Shown: positions 45,656-56,576, counted from the first letter of the stretch. The stretch is 64,000 nt of DNA from Prostheceraeus crozeri (GCA_907163375.1 CAJQUW010007085.1:124001-188000), one strand, 5' to 3'. The notes: generated from the letters alone by a model not told the origin. Translations and numbers: made by a program.

Positions 45656-45736
45656 TAGATATGTTTAATTCCAATGCTTATTAAGTTAATTTAGTTTTTT
45701 TTCTCGGGTTAGGTAGAGTGGTAACTCCGCATTTAT

Positions 45737-46530
45737 TAAATCCACAATGTGTATACGCTTTCGATTTTATTAAATGAACTCGAGGGGAATACAGTTGGTA
45801 ATTGTCACCAAATGTGAAATATGCAAATTTTTGCAGTTTTGAAGAAATTGCCTCAGAATTGAGTGATTATGATTGCAATGTAGAAGGAATGATGGTGCTT
45901 ACAGATTATCAGTGTCATGACAGCCTTGGAGATTTAATGTTTGCTAAATTAGCAACTGGATGGTTTCCTATTACTTTCATGCTCAACCTCAAGAGCATTT
46001 TCTTAAGCGTGATCATATCACCGGCAATAACCTGCTATACTGGAAGAGAAAAATCACATAATCAAAAACAATGATTTCAATTAAATTTGAAAGATGTAGG
46101 TCCACATCACTATTCAGATTCAAGAAATGAGACATGAATTTAGTGAATCATAAAATCATGCCGGTGAAAGTTGAATTAAAAACTTGAGACTTCAGCCAAG
46201 AAAGAACGAATAATATCGCGATTTTATCATGAAGACTTTCATTATAATACAATTCATGAAATTCCCTTGTTAATCAGCTTAACTTCCGCTTAGTTAGGAT
46301 GGTCATTAGCAAATATTCATTCCTTTTGATATCCAACTTCTTTCATACTACTGAAATAGGAGAGTCATCTCGATAATAAAATGGCAAATTTTAACTTTTT
46401 TCAAAAGTGCTAAAATAATGTTTTGGACCACGATAACGCAAAAAACTGAATATTTTCATGTAAAAATTTTCACTGTATACAGATGCTTATTTGAGTCGAC
46501 ACTCTACCTGTATATCCCTACTCAATGGAC
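45737..46530. repeat. Dispersed repeat, copy B
   Basis: Matches copy A (25470-26155) from about 45860 to 46530, and its first 170 bp match the inverted right end of copy A (landmark caatgtgtatac...cgattttattaaatga). It holds a 90-codon plus-strand frame (45802-46074; motif DCNVEGMMVLTDYQCHDSLGD) whose pattern is also dimly visible in both ends of copy A, so a coding segment of unknown identity was once part of the repeat. Confidence 0.6.
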
Positions 46531-47629
46531 CATTATCATTTATGCGTCTTTCGCCCCCCCCCTTGACAAATTAAATTAATCGCTCTAGGGGGTTAAATGA
46601 CATGTCAAAAATATAGCTTATAATTGCATTTTGCTTTATACATTTCCAGAACAAGTTTTTAAACCTTAGTCACTCTCTATCAACATAAGTGTTATCGTCT
46701 ACAATCTAAAGCGTAGCAGCTGAGCCTTTAACTGGCCATATAGCCACATAATGTGGACATATTGAACATGGGCACAAATCTTAATAAGGTTCACTTTAGA
46801 AAGGTTTAACAGGCGCTTCCCAACCAATAAGTCATTGAAGAGTTTCAACCAGTCATACGCAGAAGAACGAGTTGCTGATTGCATTCAGTGAATTTTGTGT
46901 TTATTGTTATTAGAATAAGCACACAACACACTTTTCAGAAATGTCAAAATCAATTGTTGTCTTTCCTTGGAATGCTTTTGCTATTTTATGATCCATCAAA
47001 AAGTCCATCGACTGGAAATGAAAGATATTCAAAGTCATTAAAGTGTCGATGAATGGTAAAAATGCATTTGAATAGAGCTGCTTTGATTTTGCTTAAACGT
47101 GGAAATTGTGAATAAAATACTGTGATAGTTGAAAATTCAGTGGGTGGAGCCCACATGTATCATATATTATTATACTACTATTCTAGAAAAAAGAGTAGCA
47201 TTGGATTAATCCAAAATATGCATGAAATATCAAAAGGTTTCATTGGGATGGCGTGCACACCGAGATAAATGGCTTTGTCTGTGGGTATGGGTATAGAGAT
47301 GACATTTTCTAATACTGATGGTCACGCTCAGAACTAGTCCATAGGGTCAAAAGGATCAATTTTCTATTGAGCGTAATCCAAATTTGAGCTTGAATTCTGA
47401 CAACGACAGCTCATGTGTTCCCTAATGCAACTTTCAGTAAGCACTGCGCGCTTGGCCAATCATGTGAGCCAAAGGGAGTCGAATTTCTCCACTTCTCTCT
47501 AACACTGCATGCAATGGCTGATATAGAATAACTAGGGCAACAGCGACAGACGATTCCACCTCTGTGGGCGCACAACACTATTAAAATGACCCAGAATCAC
47601 TTAAGAAATGCATAATTCATGAAACTTAC
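46531..47629. other. No gene; intron-like sequence
   Basis: No supported gene. The stretch near 47300-47345 (tgatggtcacgctc, catagggtc) matches the intron sequence near 51785-51835, so the duplicated microexon locus extends at least this far left. Confidence 0.5.
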
Positions 47630-47674
47630 ATGGAAGCGACTTCTATTTTCTTTTGTCAGCCGCAATAGGAACAT
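47630..47674 (-). CDS. Candidate microexon (45 nt)
   Basis: Bounded by gatttcag and gtaagtttc. In the phase used by its neighbours it reads DVPIAADKRK then stop, so it could be an alternative last exon or a decayed copy. Confidence 0.4.
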
Positions 47675-47937
47675 CTGAAATCACAACGATCATCTTCACA
47701 TAAAATCAACCAATAAATTCAATTTTGACGAAGTCAATCCTATGATTGAAAGGCAATTTTTCCGTACACACATGAACATGTCCACCGACGTCACTGTAAT
47801 CCTCTACTTGAAAAGACAGAATTAATGCAATCAGCGAATTACAGAGAAAAGGGAAAAAACAGAAAGCCCTTCGGAATATTTTTGAGAGTTAATGAGAGTC
47901 TGCATTTATATCTAAAATATGCGTTTGTGGAACTTAC

Positions 47938-47979
47938 TTATTGTACCCTTCACACTTCTTCTGCGTCTCTTTCTGGTAA
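47938..47979 (-). CDS. Candidate microexon, basic (42 nt)
   Basis: Bounded by ttttctag and gtaagttcc. Phase 1 reading is VTRKRRRRSVKGTI, a strongly basic, furin-like or stop-transfer-like peptide. Confidence 0.5.
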
Positions 47980-48284
47980 CTAGAAAATAGAAGAATAATA
48001 GGGAAATTGATTTTGTGAACGGCGATTGCCAGTGCACGATCCTAGATGATCACACTAAAACATCAATTTGAATTTTATGAATTAGAAGGATATTCTACAG
48101 ATAAGTTTTTGAATTCATTGTATGAATATTTCTAGATTTCTCGAATTAAATCTTGTCACTATTTAGATGATCGACTTGATGAAAAATATGACAGGGTTAC
48201 ATAATTAACTTCTCACGTATCAAGCCGCACAAGATATAGAATTGTAGTCAGATTGTAGTCATGACAGAATTGCTTCAAACTTAC

Positions 48285-48332
48285 CGCTAGATGCATCTAC
48301 GCCTGGTACAGGGTATTGTACTTCCGCGTCAC
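48285..48332 (-). CDS. Microexon (48 nt)
   Basis: Bounded by aatttcag and gtaagtttg; phase 1; reads GDAEVQYPVPGVDASSG. Followed upstream by a 95-nt intron to the next microexon. Confidence 0.65.
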
Positions 48333-48427
48333 CTGAAATTGAAATAATTGACTTTTCACGTATCAAGCCGCACAAGATATAGAATTGTAGTCAGATTGTA
48401 GTCATGACAGAATTGCATCAAACTTAC

Positions 48428-48466
48428 CGCGACTTCTTAAGCTAGCTGGGCCTAAAACCGGAGCAC
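48428..48466 (-). CDS. Microexon (39 nt)
   Basis: Bounded by caattgcag and gtaagtttg; phase 1; reads GAPVLGPASLRSRG. Confidence 0.65.
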
Positions 48467-48568
48467 CTGCAATTGCAATAATGTAATATAAATATTAAAA
48501 AATAATGTGCTTTATTTTAGAATGACAGACGCATACCAATCACAAATAGTCAAGGGAGAAGATAAGAA

Positions 48569-49140
48569 CGCGAACACGTGGACGTGCACTTAAAGGACAT
48601 CCAGCTGTCAGGGTAGTAGAGGGACATCGTGGTAGAACTCAACCGTTTCTCTTGCCACATCCCCAACACATGACCTTGCTCATTTAAGCATGATTGGATG
48701 CGGAATGACGACTGACAGTCATTTCTGCGACTATTTGTCTGATGTCAGCAAACTTCTTTTTGAACAGGAATTTACCCTTCTAATAGGCAGTACATCATCG
48801 CATTCTGAAGATGAGCTTCGACATCATACCCCAAGCATCCGACGCTTACCATGAAATAGTCCATTCCTAAATGTCACAGAATACGCGAATTCAGCGCTGA
48901 AATCCGATGTCAAGTGGGATCTTACAAATCCTGATGTCCAAAGACAGATAAGTGACAATCAAATGGCAAGAGACGCTGGGAAGACACTCCACATTGCAGA
49001 CACAGAATGGACATTTTGAAATCGTTCATTCAACAGAACATCAGAGTTATAACATCCCAAAAGGTTCAGAAGTGGTTTTGACACGTGCTTGGCTACACAA
49101 ACTGATACTTTGCGAATCTGACATTTTTCACTCAGCTTTC
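48569..49140 (+). pseudogene. Tc1/mariner-like transposase fragment, copy A
   Basis: Matches 55251-55805 (copy B). Encodes decayed pieces of the catalytic half of a DDE transposase (GRALK, SHSEDELRHHTPSIRRLP, and the SPFLNVTEN-type region) with several stops and frame changes. Its 5' half is missing; it abuts the sequence gtcaagggagaagataaga, which elsewhere (49727 and 61708) borders the LINE fragments. Confidence 0.65.
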
Positions 49141-49469
49141 CTTGTCTGATAGACTTTTATCCTACTTTCAGTGTTCTCATGTTCAAATATAATGCCTTTG
49201 AACAACACAGATATTTTCTTAGATGAAAAATCGGAAATTGGTATAACGAAAATGAATGCACTGAAATCTATGAAATTTGCATTTATCGTAGACATAGGCA
49301 TTTTGATGGAAAATGTCAAAAGAAACTAAATTCACTTATTCAATAATAGAATACAAAAAGGCATATCAATATATATTGGGACTATATTTCTAAATTTCTC
49401 TATTTAAATTTGTTCACCATTTAGATGATCGACTTGATGAAACGCATGACAGGGTTACATAAAGCTTAC

Positions 49470-49517
49470 CGGTAATTATATCTACGTCTGGTCCCGGGGG
49501 TAGTAGTTTCATATCAG
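49470..49517 (-). CDS. Microexon (48 nt)
   Basis: Bounded by tcatttcag and gtaagcttt; phase 1; reads ADMKLLPPGPDVDIITG. Copies at 56143-56190 and 61154-61201 have lost the GT donor (gaaagc). Confidence 0.65.
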
Positions 49518-49612
49518 CTGAAATGACAATAATTTACTTCTCACGTATCAAACAGCTCAAGTTATAGAATTGTAGTCAGATTGTAGGCATGACAGAATTG
49601 CACCAAACTTAC

Positions 49613-49651
49613 CGCTACTGATTATTTCACCTGGTCTTGCAACTGGAGCAC
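49613..49651 (-). CDS. Microexon (39 nt)
   Basis: Bounded by cgttttcag and gtaagtttg; phase 1; reads GAPVARPGEIISSG. Paralogue of 61603-61641. Confidence 0.65.
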
Positions 49652-49734
49652 CTGAAAACGCAATAGAAATGTTTAATAATAATATGCTTTATTTTAGAAT
49701 GACAGACGCATAACGATTACAAATAGTCAAGGGA

Positions 49735-51226
49735 GAAGATAAGAAGTCAATGGGAGGTAATATCACTATGAGTCATTCGATGGATAAAGTTCTTTCCGTT
49801 GACCGCATTGATGGTCGTTCTCAGCAGTCGATGCAGCCTATGTCTGAGGTTCCTGCGATCTGTTGTTTGCGGTGGCAGAAGTCGATGAAAGCATGTGTCC
49901 CCGGTGCTGTAACAGTTTGTAAAACAGCCTTTTTTCACTTTTCTCAACTATTAACCTTGTGTCCGTCATTTGGGTGTAGCCGTGCCTCACTCCTCGCTTC
50001 AAATGTTGTTCTATCCTCCTCCTTTCGTTGGCGTTCGTGAATCCCCACCAGCTGGGAACAGCAGACTTAATCTTGATGGTAATCACTGTTGTTAGACTTT
50101 CCTTTTCCTTTTCTTTTATCTTCTTTTCTGTTATAATTATGTTGCCATGTAAAAGTACTGTATCATAGATTAGTCACATGCACGCTACGTGTCGTGAATA
50201 AATATATCATTGAAATATATACGAGTATAATTGTTGAGTACAGCTGATGGAGCATACGGTATGTTGCTTTGCTCCTCGACTTTTCATTATCTTCATTGCG
50301 TATATGCCCTTGTTGCATTTTTTCCAGATCCTACTCACGTGGGCATCCATATGTAGTTTTTGTGTGAAGAAGACACCGAGGATTATGATCTCTGAAGTAC
50401 TTCTGATGTTAGGAAGATGTGGCGACTCCGCGTTGGCTCTGGATCTTTGAAAGATTATTTCTAGAGATTTTGTATCGTTGAGGTTGAGGTTCTTGTTTAA
50501 TGCCCACTCCTTTATATGTTGCAACTCGACTGTTGTTGTATCGAAATTGTCCGGCGGTACAATCAGATATCTATCATCAGCATATTTGATTATGATGTTG
50601 CCTACGATGGTTGGTTTCAGGTCCCATACAATCGTGGAGAATGCATTTGGTCCAACTGTCGATCCTTGAACCACGCCTGCATTGATGTCTGTTGCATGCG
50701 ACATTTACCCAAACATTTTAGTTGCCTGCTTACGTGACGTACGTATAACAGTCAGCAATCCAATTGCAGATTTGGTCGGGAATTTTCAAATTGTTAAGCT
50801 TTTCATGCAACTTATACCTTCTCGCTGTGTCGAAAACTTTCGAGAAGTCTATAGTGACCATTAGAGCAGAGGTGCGATTTTCTAAAATAGCCATTACTTC
50901 AATTAGAATTGCTATCAAGGCTTCTGCGGTGCCTCCTGTTGGTTGGAAAGCGTATTGATCATTGTACATTTGTTCCTCGTCATTGCTTGATTTATGATTT
51001 TTCTAGCAACAATTTTTTCGGAAATTCGTGACAAAATTGGTGTTAGCACTGTTTAGCACTGATTAACTTTGTGATTGGTTCGCATATGTAATCAGCTGCT
51101 AGGCGAAGGAACCATTATGCTATTATATGATCACTGACAGAGATGTTTACTTCACTTTCATTGGAGCCATGTATGTTTCAGATGCGCCGATGTATTCAGT
51201 GATGTTTACTGGTCCTTCACGCAAAA
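49735..51226 (-). mobile_element. LINE (non-LTR) 3' fragment, copy 1
   Basis: Minus-strand reverse transcriptase pieces: DQYAFQPTGGTAEALI and VTIDFSKVFDTAR (50730-50969), then GVVQGSTVGPNAF and KYADDRYLIVP (YADD box) in 50207-50704, and a C-terminal region ending near 49747 (HRLLPPQTTDRRNLRHRLH, NFIHRM). The order and the endings fit a Jockey/CR1-group LINE. 5' truncated, with frameshifts and stops. It has about 140 bp around 50090-50230 that copy 2 lacks. It lies in an intron of the microexon locus. Confidence 0.8.
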
Positions 51227-51273
51227 TTTCTTCGTATGATTTATCGGTTGACACTTGAGTGTAATTCATGATG

Positions 51274-51392
51274 TCATTCTTCGCACTCTTCACAATATTC
51301 TCTTAAACTTTTGTCTAAACACATTGGTATGTGAATCAAATTCAAATGAGGTTTGCGACAATTGCACTGGAAAATGCATATACAAATGCTAC
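51274..51392 (-). CDS. Terminal exon with Cys-rich tail, copy 1
   Basis: After ttttcag, phase 1, reads GSICICIFQCNC, then LNLIHIPMCLDKSLREYCEE, CEE, stop. A 39-nt GC-AG gap (51393-51431) separates it from the next microexon; the gap has no stop and is itself a multiple of three, so splicing and read-through give the same end. Confidence 0.6.
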
Positions 51393-51431
51393 CTGAAAAA
51401 TGGCATAATTTAAAATTAGAAATAAACTTGC

Positions 51432-51473
51432 CTGTTTCTGCTGCAGGGTCAAATGGAGGGTCAATCATTTTAC
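51432..51473 (-). CDS. Microexon with GC donor (42 nt)
   Basis: Bounded by tcatttcag and gcaagtttat; phase 1; reads GKMIDPPFDPAAETG. The non-canonical GC is shared by all four copies. It may be fused with the terminal exon by read-through. Confidence 0.6.
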
Positions 51474-51568
51474 CTGAAATGACAATGATTAACTCCTTAC
51501 ACATCAAGCAGCTCAAGTTATAGAATTGCAGTCATATTGTAGGCATGACAGAATTGCATCAAACTTAC

Positions 51569-51601
51569 TGTAAAAGTCATATGGTACTTCATCAGAAGCA
51601 C
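51569..51601 (-). CDS. Microexon (33 nt)
   Basis: Bounded by aatttcag and gtaagtttg; phase 1; reads GASDEVPYDFYS. A 95-nt intron separates it from 51432-51473. Confidence 0.65.
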
Positions 51602-51860
51602 CTGAAATTGCAATAATGAAGTCAGAGCTTTGACATCAATCTCTATGTCATCACTTGCTGAAGACTTCTGACAGATCGAAGAGATCGATAAACAATAAAA
51701 AAAATCATTCATGTTGCAAAAAGTCATGCAGCTGTGCTCACCACAGAGATAATTTGCTTAGTCTGCGTTGTTTGGTCTAGAGACATTTTATAATACTGAT
51801 GGTCACGCTTTGAGCGTACATAGGGTCTACAAGTGAATACATAAATTACATAAAGCTTAC

Positions 51861-51901
51861 CTGCACAGCAAGATGTTTCGCGACTCTTGAAGTCGAATTA
51901 C
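51861..51901 (-). CDS. Candidate microexon, weak (41 nt)
   Basis: Donor gtaagcttt is good; the acceptor position reads aaacg here but aaacag in the copy at 63675-63715. It reads GNSTSRVAKHLAVQ in phase 1, but its length (41) breaks the phase rule, so it may be decayed or wrongly bounded. Confidence 0.3.
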
Positions 51902-52057
51902 CCGTTTGATTCTACATGAACAAGTAAACGCATGCTTTGAAGCAAGATCTGCAATCCGTGATATTATGGTGCATGGAGAGCAGTGGCGCGGTCTCCGTGC
52001 CTGCGAGGTCTTCACCACATACCCAAAAATAATCATCAACATTCATGAAAGAAAAAA

Positions 52058-52890
52058 GTTCAATTTCCATTGCATAGAATTGCAATTGATTATAATTACT
52101 AATTACATCTTTATCAATGTAATTGACTACGCTTACAAATTTCTACGTCTTTTTTCAATTGCATTTCAATTACTTTGCAATTAATTACTCTAGATAACTT
52201 CCGGCATTGCATTACCTGTTTTCCCAACTTTTATCTTTCATGGCGTATATACAAGGTCAATCATTAGTTGCCACTGCTTGAAATACAGACCACGCTTATA
52301 GCATTGATACAAAATTGTCACATTTTCATCTCCCATCCCCACCAAGTGCTTTCGCGTTACATCTGTGCTACGATTCAAACTGGAGATGCATCATTCTGTG
52401 AAAGCGACACTTGTGACTCCTTACGATTGCAATTACAACTCCGTTAAGGTCAAAATTGATTGAAAGATTCAAATTGTGGCTTCTTGAAGAGTTTATGTGC
52501 ATCTCATTCAACGAAGGGAAATTAATAGCGCTAGTCTTCTGATTTCTGTTTTCCGATCAGCAATTAGAGGGGAAGGAATATCACATTATATCACATCATT
52601 ATCACATTAAGGAATTTAGATTTTGACAATCCACTTCGTAGTACATTTCTTCGACAATTTTATGGCAGTTGTGCACCTGATGCATATCTAAGCATTTTAC
52701 CGCATTATCGACGAGGAGGTGCGGCTATTTAAAATGTGCGCTAATGAACAGAGTTGACCGTAGAGTAATTGCAATTACATCTCAATTACATGGCTAAAAA
52801 TGTTGCTGATTACAATTACAAATTACTCGTCAGAAAATGTAATTGGCTACAATTACTAACTACAGCAATTGTAATCACAAATTCAATTTC
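52058..52890. repeat. AT-rich repeat with taattac/aattgc blocks
   Basis: Two blocks rich in aattgcaatt, taattac and attgtaat (52070-52190 and 52763-52885) enclose about 570 bp; they resemble the terminal blocks of a non-autonomous element but are too simple to define ends. Repeated at 57066-57900. Confidence 0.4.
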
Positions 52891-54740
52891 AACGCAAGTC
52901 TGATGAAAATAAACGCATAAACCAGAAGATCTATAAATCGCAAGCTTTGCGTCCTTGCATCTTGCTGTAGATATCGTTGTATCGTTTTATTTGACGTGTA
53001 AAGCAGATTATTGCCCACGCGGCAGATAATATTTAGGCTACTCCAATGCACTGGAAGGAGCGTAATTATGAGTGCTCTTGTCCTGCTTTAGACTAGATCT
53101 GTGATTTTCACGATTGATCAGGTTAAATTTCTATTCAAATACTCTTGATAATCATAGACATTTCAGTCACAATCTGCCCTTGATCATCATAGCACGTCGG
53201 CAAATAAAATTCTCTACACAACTCATGCATGAGATTGCTTCATCATAGCATTCGAACTCGTTGGATATAAGTGGCCATCACCTTGCGTGCTCGGGCATTT
53301 AAGATATCTAACTCGTGGAATACTATAAAGAAGCAATCATGCACGAGTTGCGAAAATAACTATACCTTTTTGCATTCTATTTCTAAATAAGTGAAATCGA
53401 TTTCCGCTGAGCAGAATATTCATTTATTTATCATGTCATATTTCCAGATATTCCTTCTCAGTCAGCTCATAGAAATCATTCATGCAATAGAGATGTATTC
53501 ATAGTGCATTCGATATCGTCATTCTGAAATTCAAATTCTGGCAGATTACGTGTACAGTTGCTGGATATCATCACTTTGAATGTCACTTTTTTGTCTAATC
53601 GGCAGCATGTCTGACGTACATGTAGAAAGCATCATGTTGTCTTATGTTAATACATAAAGTCAGAGAAATTAACAATACGATAGAAAGTCCTAGAATGGAA
53701 ATTGCATGAAAATTATGGCACACTCCAGGGGAACTTAGTTGGGGCAAAATGCAAATTCTACGATCTGGCGTCCATGTTTTCTGATTGGCATTTATGATTA
53801 TCAAGCCAATTAGTGATCTGGATTGTTGCCCAGTGTCCAAAGATCATATAAACAAAAGTAATAATGAATTTACAAAATACTGCGCTGACAGGATGACAAA
53901 GAAGGAAATCCTATAAATCGTTCTCTACGTCTATCATTTTGAAATATCGCTCCTATAATCTATCAAGAGTATAATCAGACACATATGCAGCTTGTCATGT
54001 CGATTTACAGAACATATATTATACTCCAGCTTGAAATCAGAGGCCAAGAAATATTTTGCTTTATTCATTTTACTTTAAATGGCTTCCCCATTCATTATAT
54101 TTCAACAACTTTCAAAATCTTTGCATGCTTTCAAATATCAGCTTCCAAAATATCATCACACTATATCACACAAGTCACTCAATAATTAATTGAAGATTTC
54201 CAGCGACATTCTATTTACCTGAGTGATGATTGTAGGCAAAGAAGCCTTCAGTGTGCTTATTCCAGAATAGCTCTAGGTATCTATATCGCTTGAAGGAGAA
54301 ATTATCCAATAGTTAGATTTTTTATCTGTGAATTCTTGATATGCTCTTACAACCGGTACACCGACCACTTTCAATTATGATTATGTGAGTCAATTTTTAT
54401 TTCGTTTTCCAGCATTGAAAAAATTGGATGATAGTTGTAAATGACTGCTACAAATAGACACAGTATAATAATCCATGGAATAGTAGCCTATTTCAGATGA
54501 AACAATGCCACCATCTCACTTAAAATTCTCTGCATGATAATCCTGTAATTTGCTGTCAACAACTTCCACAACTAATTTGGCAAATATCTTGACTATGATG
54601 CAATGTTTTAGATCGAATCTGATCTATGTACAAACCATAGATTTTCCATGTACCATCATTGTACATAAGCAAGATATCAAACTTCCATTCTTTCATAGTG
54701 TACCATTATCTACTTCTATGCATAAAGTGAAGATGTACGT
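52891..54740. other. No gene seen (unit 1 interior)
   Basis: Several short frames, none with a recognisable domain; the same sequence recurs at 57901-59750. Confidence 0.55.
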
Positions 54741-54744
54741 AATG

Positions 54745-55805
54745 ACACCAGACGAAGAAAATATAATGAGTATAGCGAAAATTGATCGAGACCGTCTGAT
54801 AGCAGCCTGGCAATCCGATTCAGACTACTTACAGTTAACAGATCAGCTAGGCATTCATTGGTATTCACTGCTAGAAGCACAACAGCCAAATTCTTGAAAG
54901 ACGGAAAGCGAACAACTGATAAGAAGAGCGGAAGAACTTATACAATGGCAAATGAATCGATGGTAGACGCAATGGTGAGATGCATTGAGGAGAAGTCCAC
55001 CATCACCCTGACTGAAATCAAAAAGAAAGTCCAGTAGGAGCTTCCATCAAGTCCTACTGTTTGCGTCCAAACCAAAAGTCGGTGTGTGGACGGAAGACTG
55101 ATCACCATGAAGCAGTTAAGATCCTCGCCTGTCCCATGGAACGAACCCAGTATCAAACTAGAAAGAAAGGCTTTCATGCAATGGCTGGTCGACAGTGGCA
55201 TGCAGACATCAGTCTTTCAAGATGAAACTGGCTTCAATCTGTGAATTGCGAGAACACGTGGACGTGCACTTAAAGAACATCCAACTGTCAGGGTAGTAGA
55301 GGGACAGCGTGGTAGAACTCAACCGTTTCTTTGGCCGTATCCCCAACACATGGCCTTGTTCATTTCAGCATGATTGGATACGGAATGACTACCAGTCATT
55401 TCTGCGACTTTTTGTCTGAAGTCAGCGAACTTCTTTCTAAAGAAGAATTTAACCTTCTTATAGGCAGTACATCATCGCATTCTGAAGATGAGCTTCGACA
55501 TCATACCCCAAGCATCCGACGCTTACCATGATATAGTCCATTCCTAAATGTCACAGAATACGCGAATTCAGCGCTGAAATCCGATGTCAAGAGAGATCTT
55601 GCAAATCCTGATGTCCAAAGACAGATAAGTGACAATCAAATGGCAAGAGACGCTGGGAAGACACTCCACAGACACAGAATGGACATTTTGAAATCGCTCA
55701 TTCAACAGAACATCAGCGTTATAACGGCCCAAAAAGTTCAGAAGTGGTTTTGACACGTGCTTGGCTACGCAAACAGATACTTTGCCGAATCTGACATTTT
55801 TCACT
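54745..55805 (+). pseudogene. Tc1/mariner-like transposase, copy B
   Basis: The most complete of three copies. It starts with a helix-turn-helix region (IDRDRLIAAWQSDSDYLQL, DQLGI; about 54773-54860), continues with linker pieces, then FQDETG (about 55218-55235, first Asp), RTRGRALKEHPTVRVVEG, QHMALFI/HFSMI, SHSEDELRHHTPSIRRLP (second catalytic box region) and SPFLNVTEN-type sequence. The transposase is decayed by several frameshifts and stops. No terminal inverted repeats were identified. Confidence 0.65.
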
Positions 55806-56007
55806 GAACTTTCCTTGCCTTATAGGCTTTTATCCTACTTTCAGTGCTCTCATGTTCAAATAAAATGCCTTTGAACAGCATAGATATTTTCTTAGATGAA
55901 AAATCGGAAATTAGAATGACGAAAATTAATGCACTGAAATCTATGAAATTTGCCATATCGTAGACATAGGCATTTTGATAGGAAAAGTCAAAAGAAACTG
56001 AATTCAC
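55801..56007 (-). other. Recurrent frame of unknown meaning
   Basis: A 68-codon frame (motif FIDFSALIFVILISDFSSKK) that recurs at 60812-61018 and, diverged, at 49128-49319, always between the Tc1-like fossil and a microexon. Hydrophobic; whether it is expressed is unknown. Confidence 0.25.
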
Positions 56008-56142
56008 TTATTCAATAATAGAATACAAAAAGGTATATTAATATATATTAGGAATATATTTCTAAATTTCTCTATTCAAAATTTTTTCACTATTTAGATG
56101 ATCGACTTGATGAAACGCATGACAGGATTACATAAAGCTTTC

Positions 56143-56190
56143 CGGTAAATAGATCCACGTCTGGTCCCGGGGGTAGTAGTTTCATATCAG
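56143..56190 (-). pseudogene. Microexon copy with lost donor (48 nt)
   Basis: Paralogue of 49470-49517; reads ADMKLLPPGPDVDLFTG but is followed by gaaagc instead of gtaagc. Confidence 0.55.
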
Positions 56191-56281
56191 CTGAAGTGAC
56201 AGTAATTAACTTCTCACGTGTCAAACAGCTCAAGTTTCTTCGTATGATTTATCGGTTGACACTTGAGTGTAATTCATGATG

Positions 56282-56400
56282 TCATTCTTCGCACTCTTCA
56301 CAATATTCTCTTAAACTTTTGTCTAAACACATTGGTATGTGAATCAAATTCAAATGAGGTTTGCGACAATTGCACTGGAAAATGCATATACAAATGCTAC
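56282..56400 (-). CDS. Terminal exon, copy 2
   Basis: Identical in sequence to copy 1 (51274-51392). Confidence 0.6.
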
Positions 56401-56439
56401 CTGAAAAATGGCATAATTTAAAATTAGAAATAAACTTGC

Positions 56440-56481
56440 CTGTTTCTGCTGCAGGGTCAAATGGAGGGTCAATCATTTTAC
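56440..56481 (-). CDS. Microexon with GC donor, unit 2
   Basis: Identical to 51432-51473 (GKMIDPPFDPAAETG). Confidence 0.6.
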
Positions 56482-56576
56482 CTGAAATGACAATGATTAA
56501 CTCCTTACACATCAAGCAGCTCAAGTTATAGAATTGCAGTCATATTGTAGGCATGACAGAATTGCATCAAACTTAC

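Larger units (their letters stand above)
28013..45708 (-). mobile_element. CACTA-superfamily (CMC) transposon with nested insertions
   Basis: Ends form an imperfect inverted repeat of about 30 bp: 28013 CCCGAGAAATAAAAACTAG and the reverse complement of 45708, CCCGAGAAAAAAAACTAA. Just inside lie inverted subterminal motifs: acttactag at 28081, 28144 and (acttacta) 28207 on the left; ctagtaagt at 45568 and 45647 on the right. Multiple short subterminal motifs are a hallmark of CACTA elements. Flanks share only tt, so the target duplication is short or unclear. It holds a spliced Tnp2-like transposase and a second intact gene, as CACTA elements usually do. About 17.7 kb includes later insertions: a Gypsy element, a Penelope fragment, and small DNA elements. 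The end motif is not the plant-type CACTA, so exact termini need comparison with other copies. Confidence 0.7.
51227..56234. repeat. Tandem 5-kb duplication, unit 1
   Basis: Starts tttcttcgtatgattta and repeats at 56235 and, for its first part, at 61246. Units 1 and 2 differ by roughly ten substitutions and a few one-base indels over 5 kb. Each carries a terminal exon, microexons, AT-rich repeats, a Tc1-like fossil and a further microexon. Confidence 0.93.

Noticed and set aside
25466-46530. Reading copies A and B of the dispersed repeat as a long duplication created by insertion of the CACTA-like element
   Set aside because: They are only moderately similar, lie at different distances from the ends, and copy A has its own inverted ends.
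50247-50958. Plus-strand frames over the LINE fragment (and the copy at 62065-62682)
   Set aside because: Opposite-strand shadows of the reverse transcriptase.
51907-52184. 92-codon plus-strand frame repeated at 56914 and 63720
   Set aside because: Lies across the AT-rich repeat and a microexon on the other strand; repetition follows from the tandem duplication, not from coding constraint.
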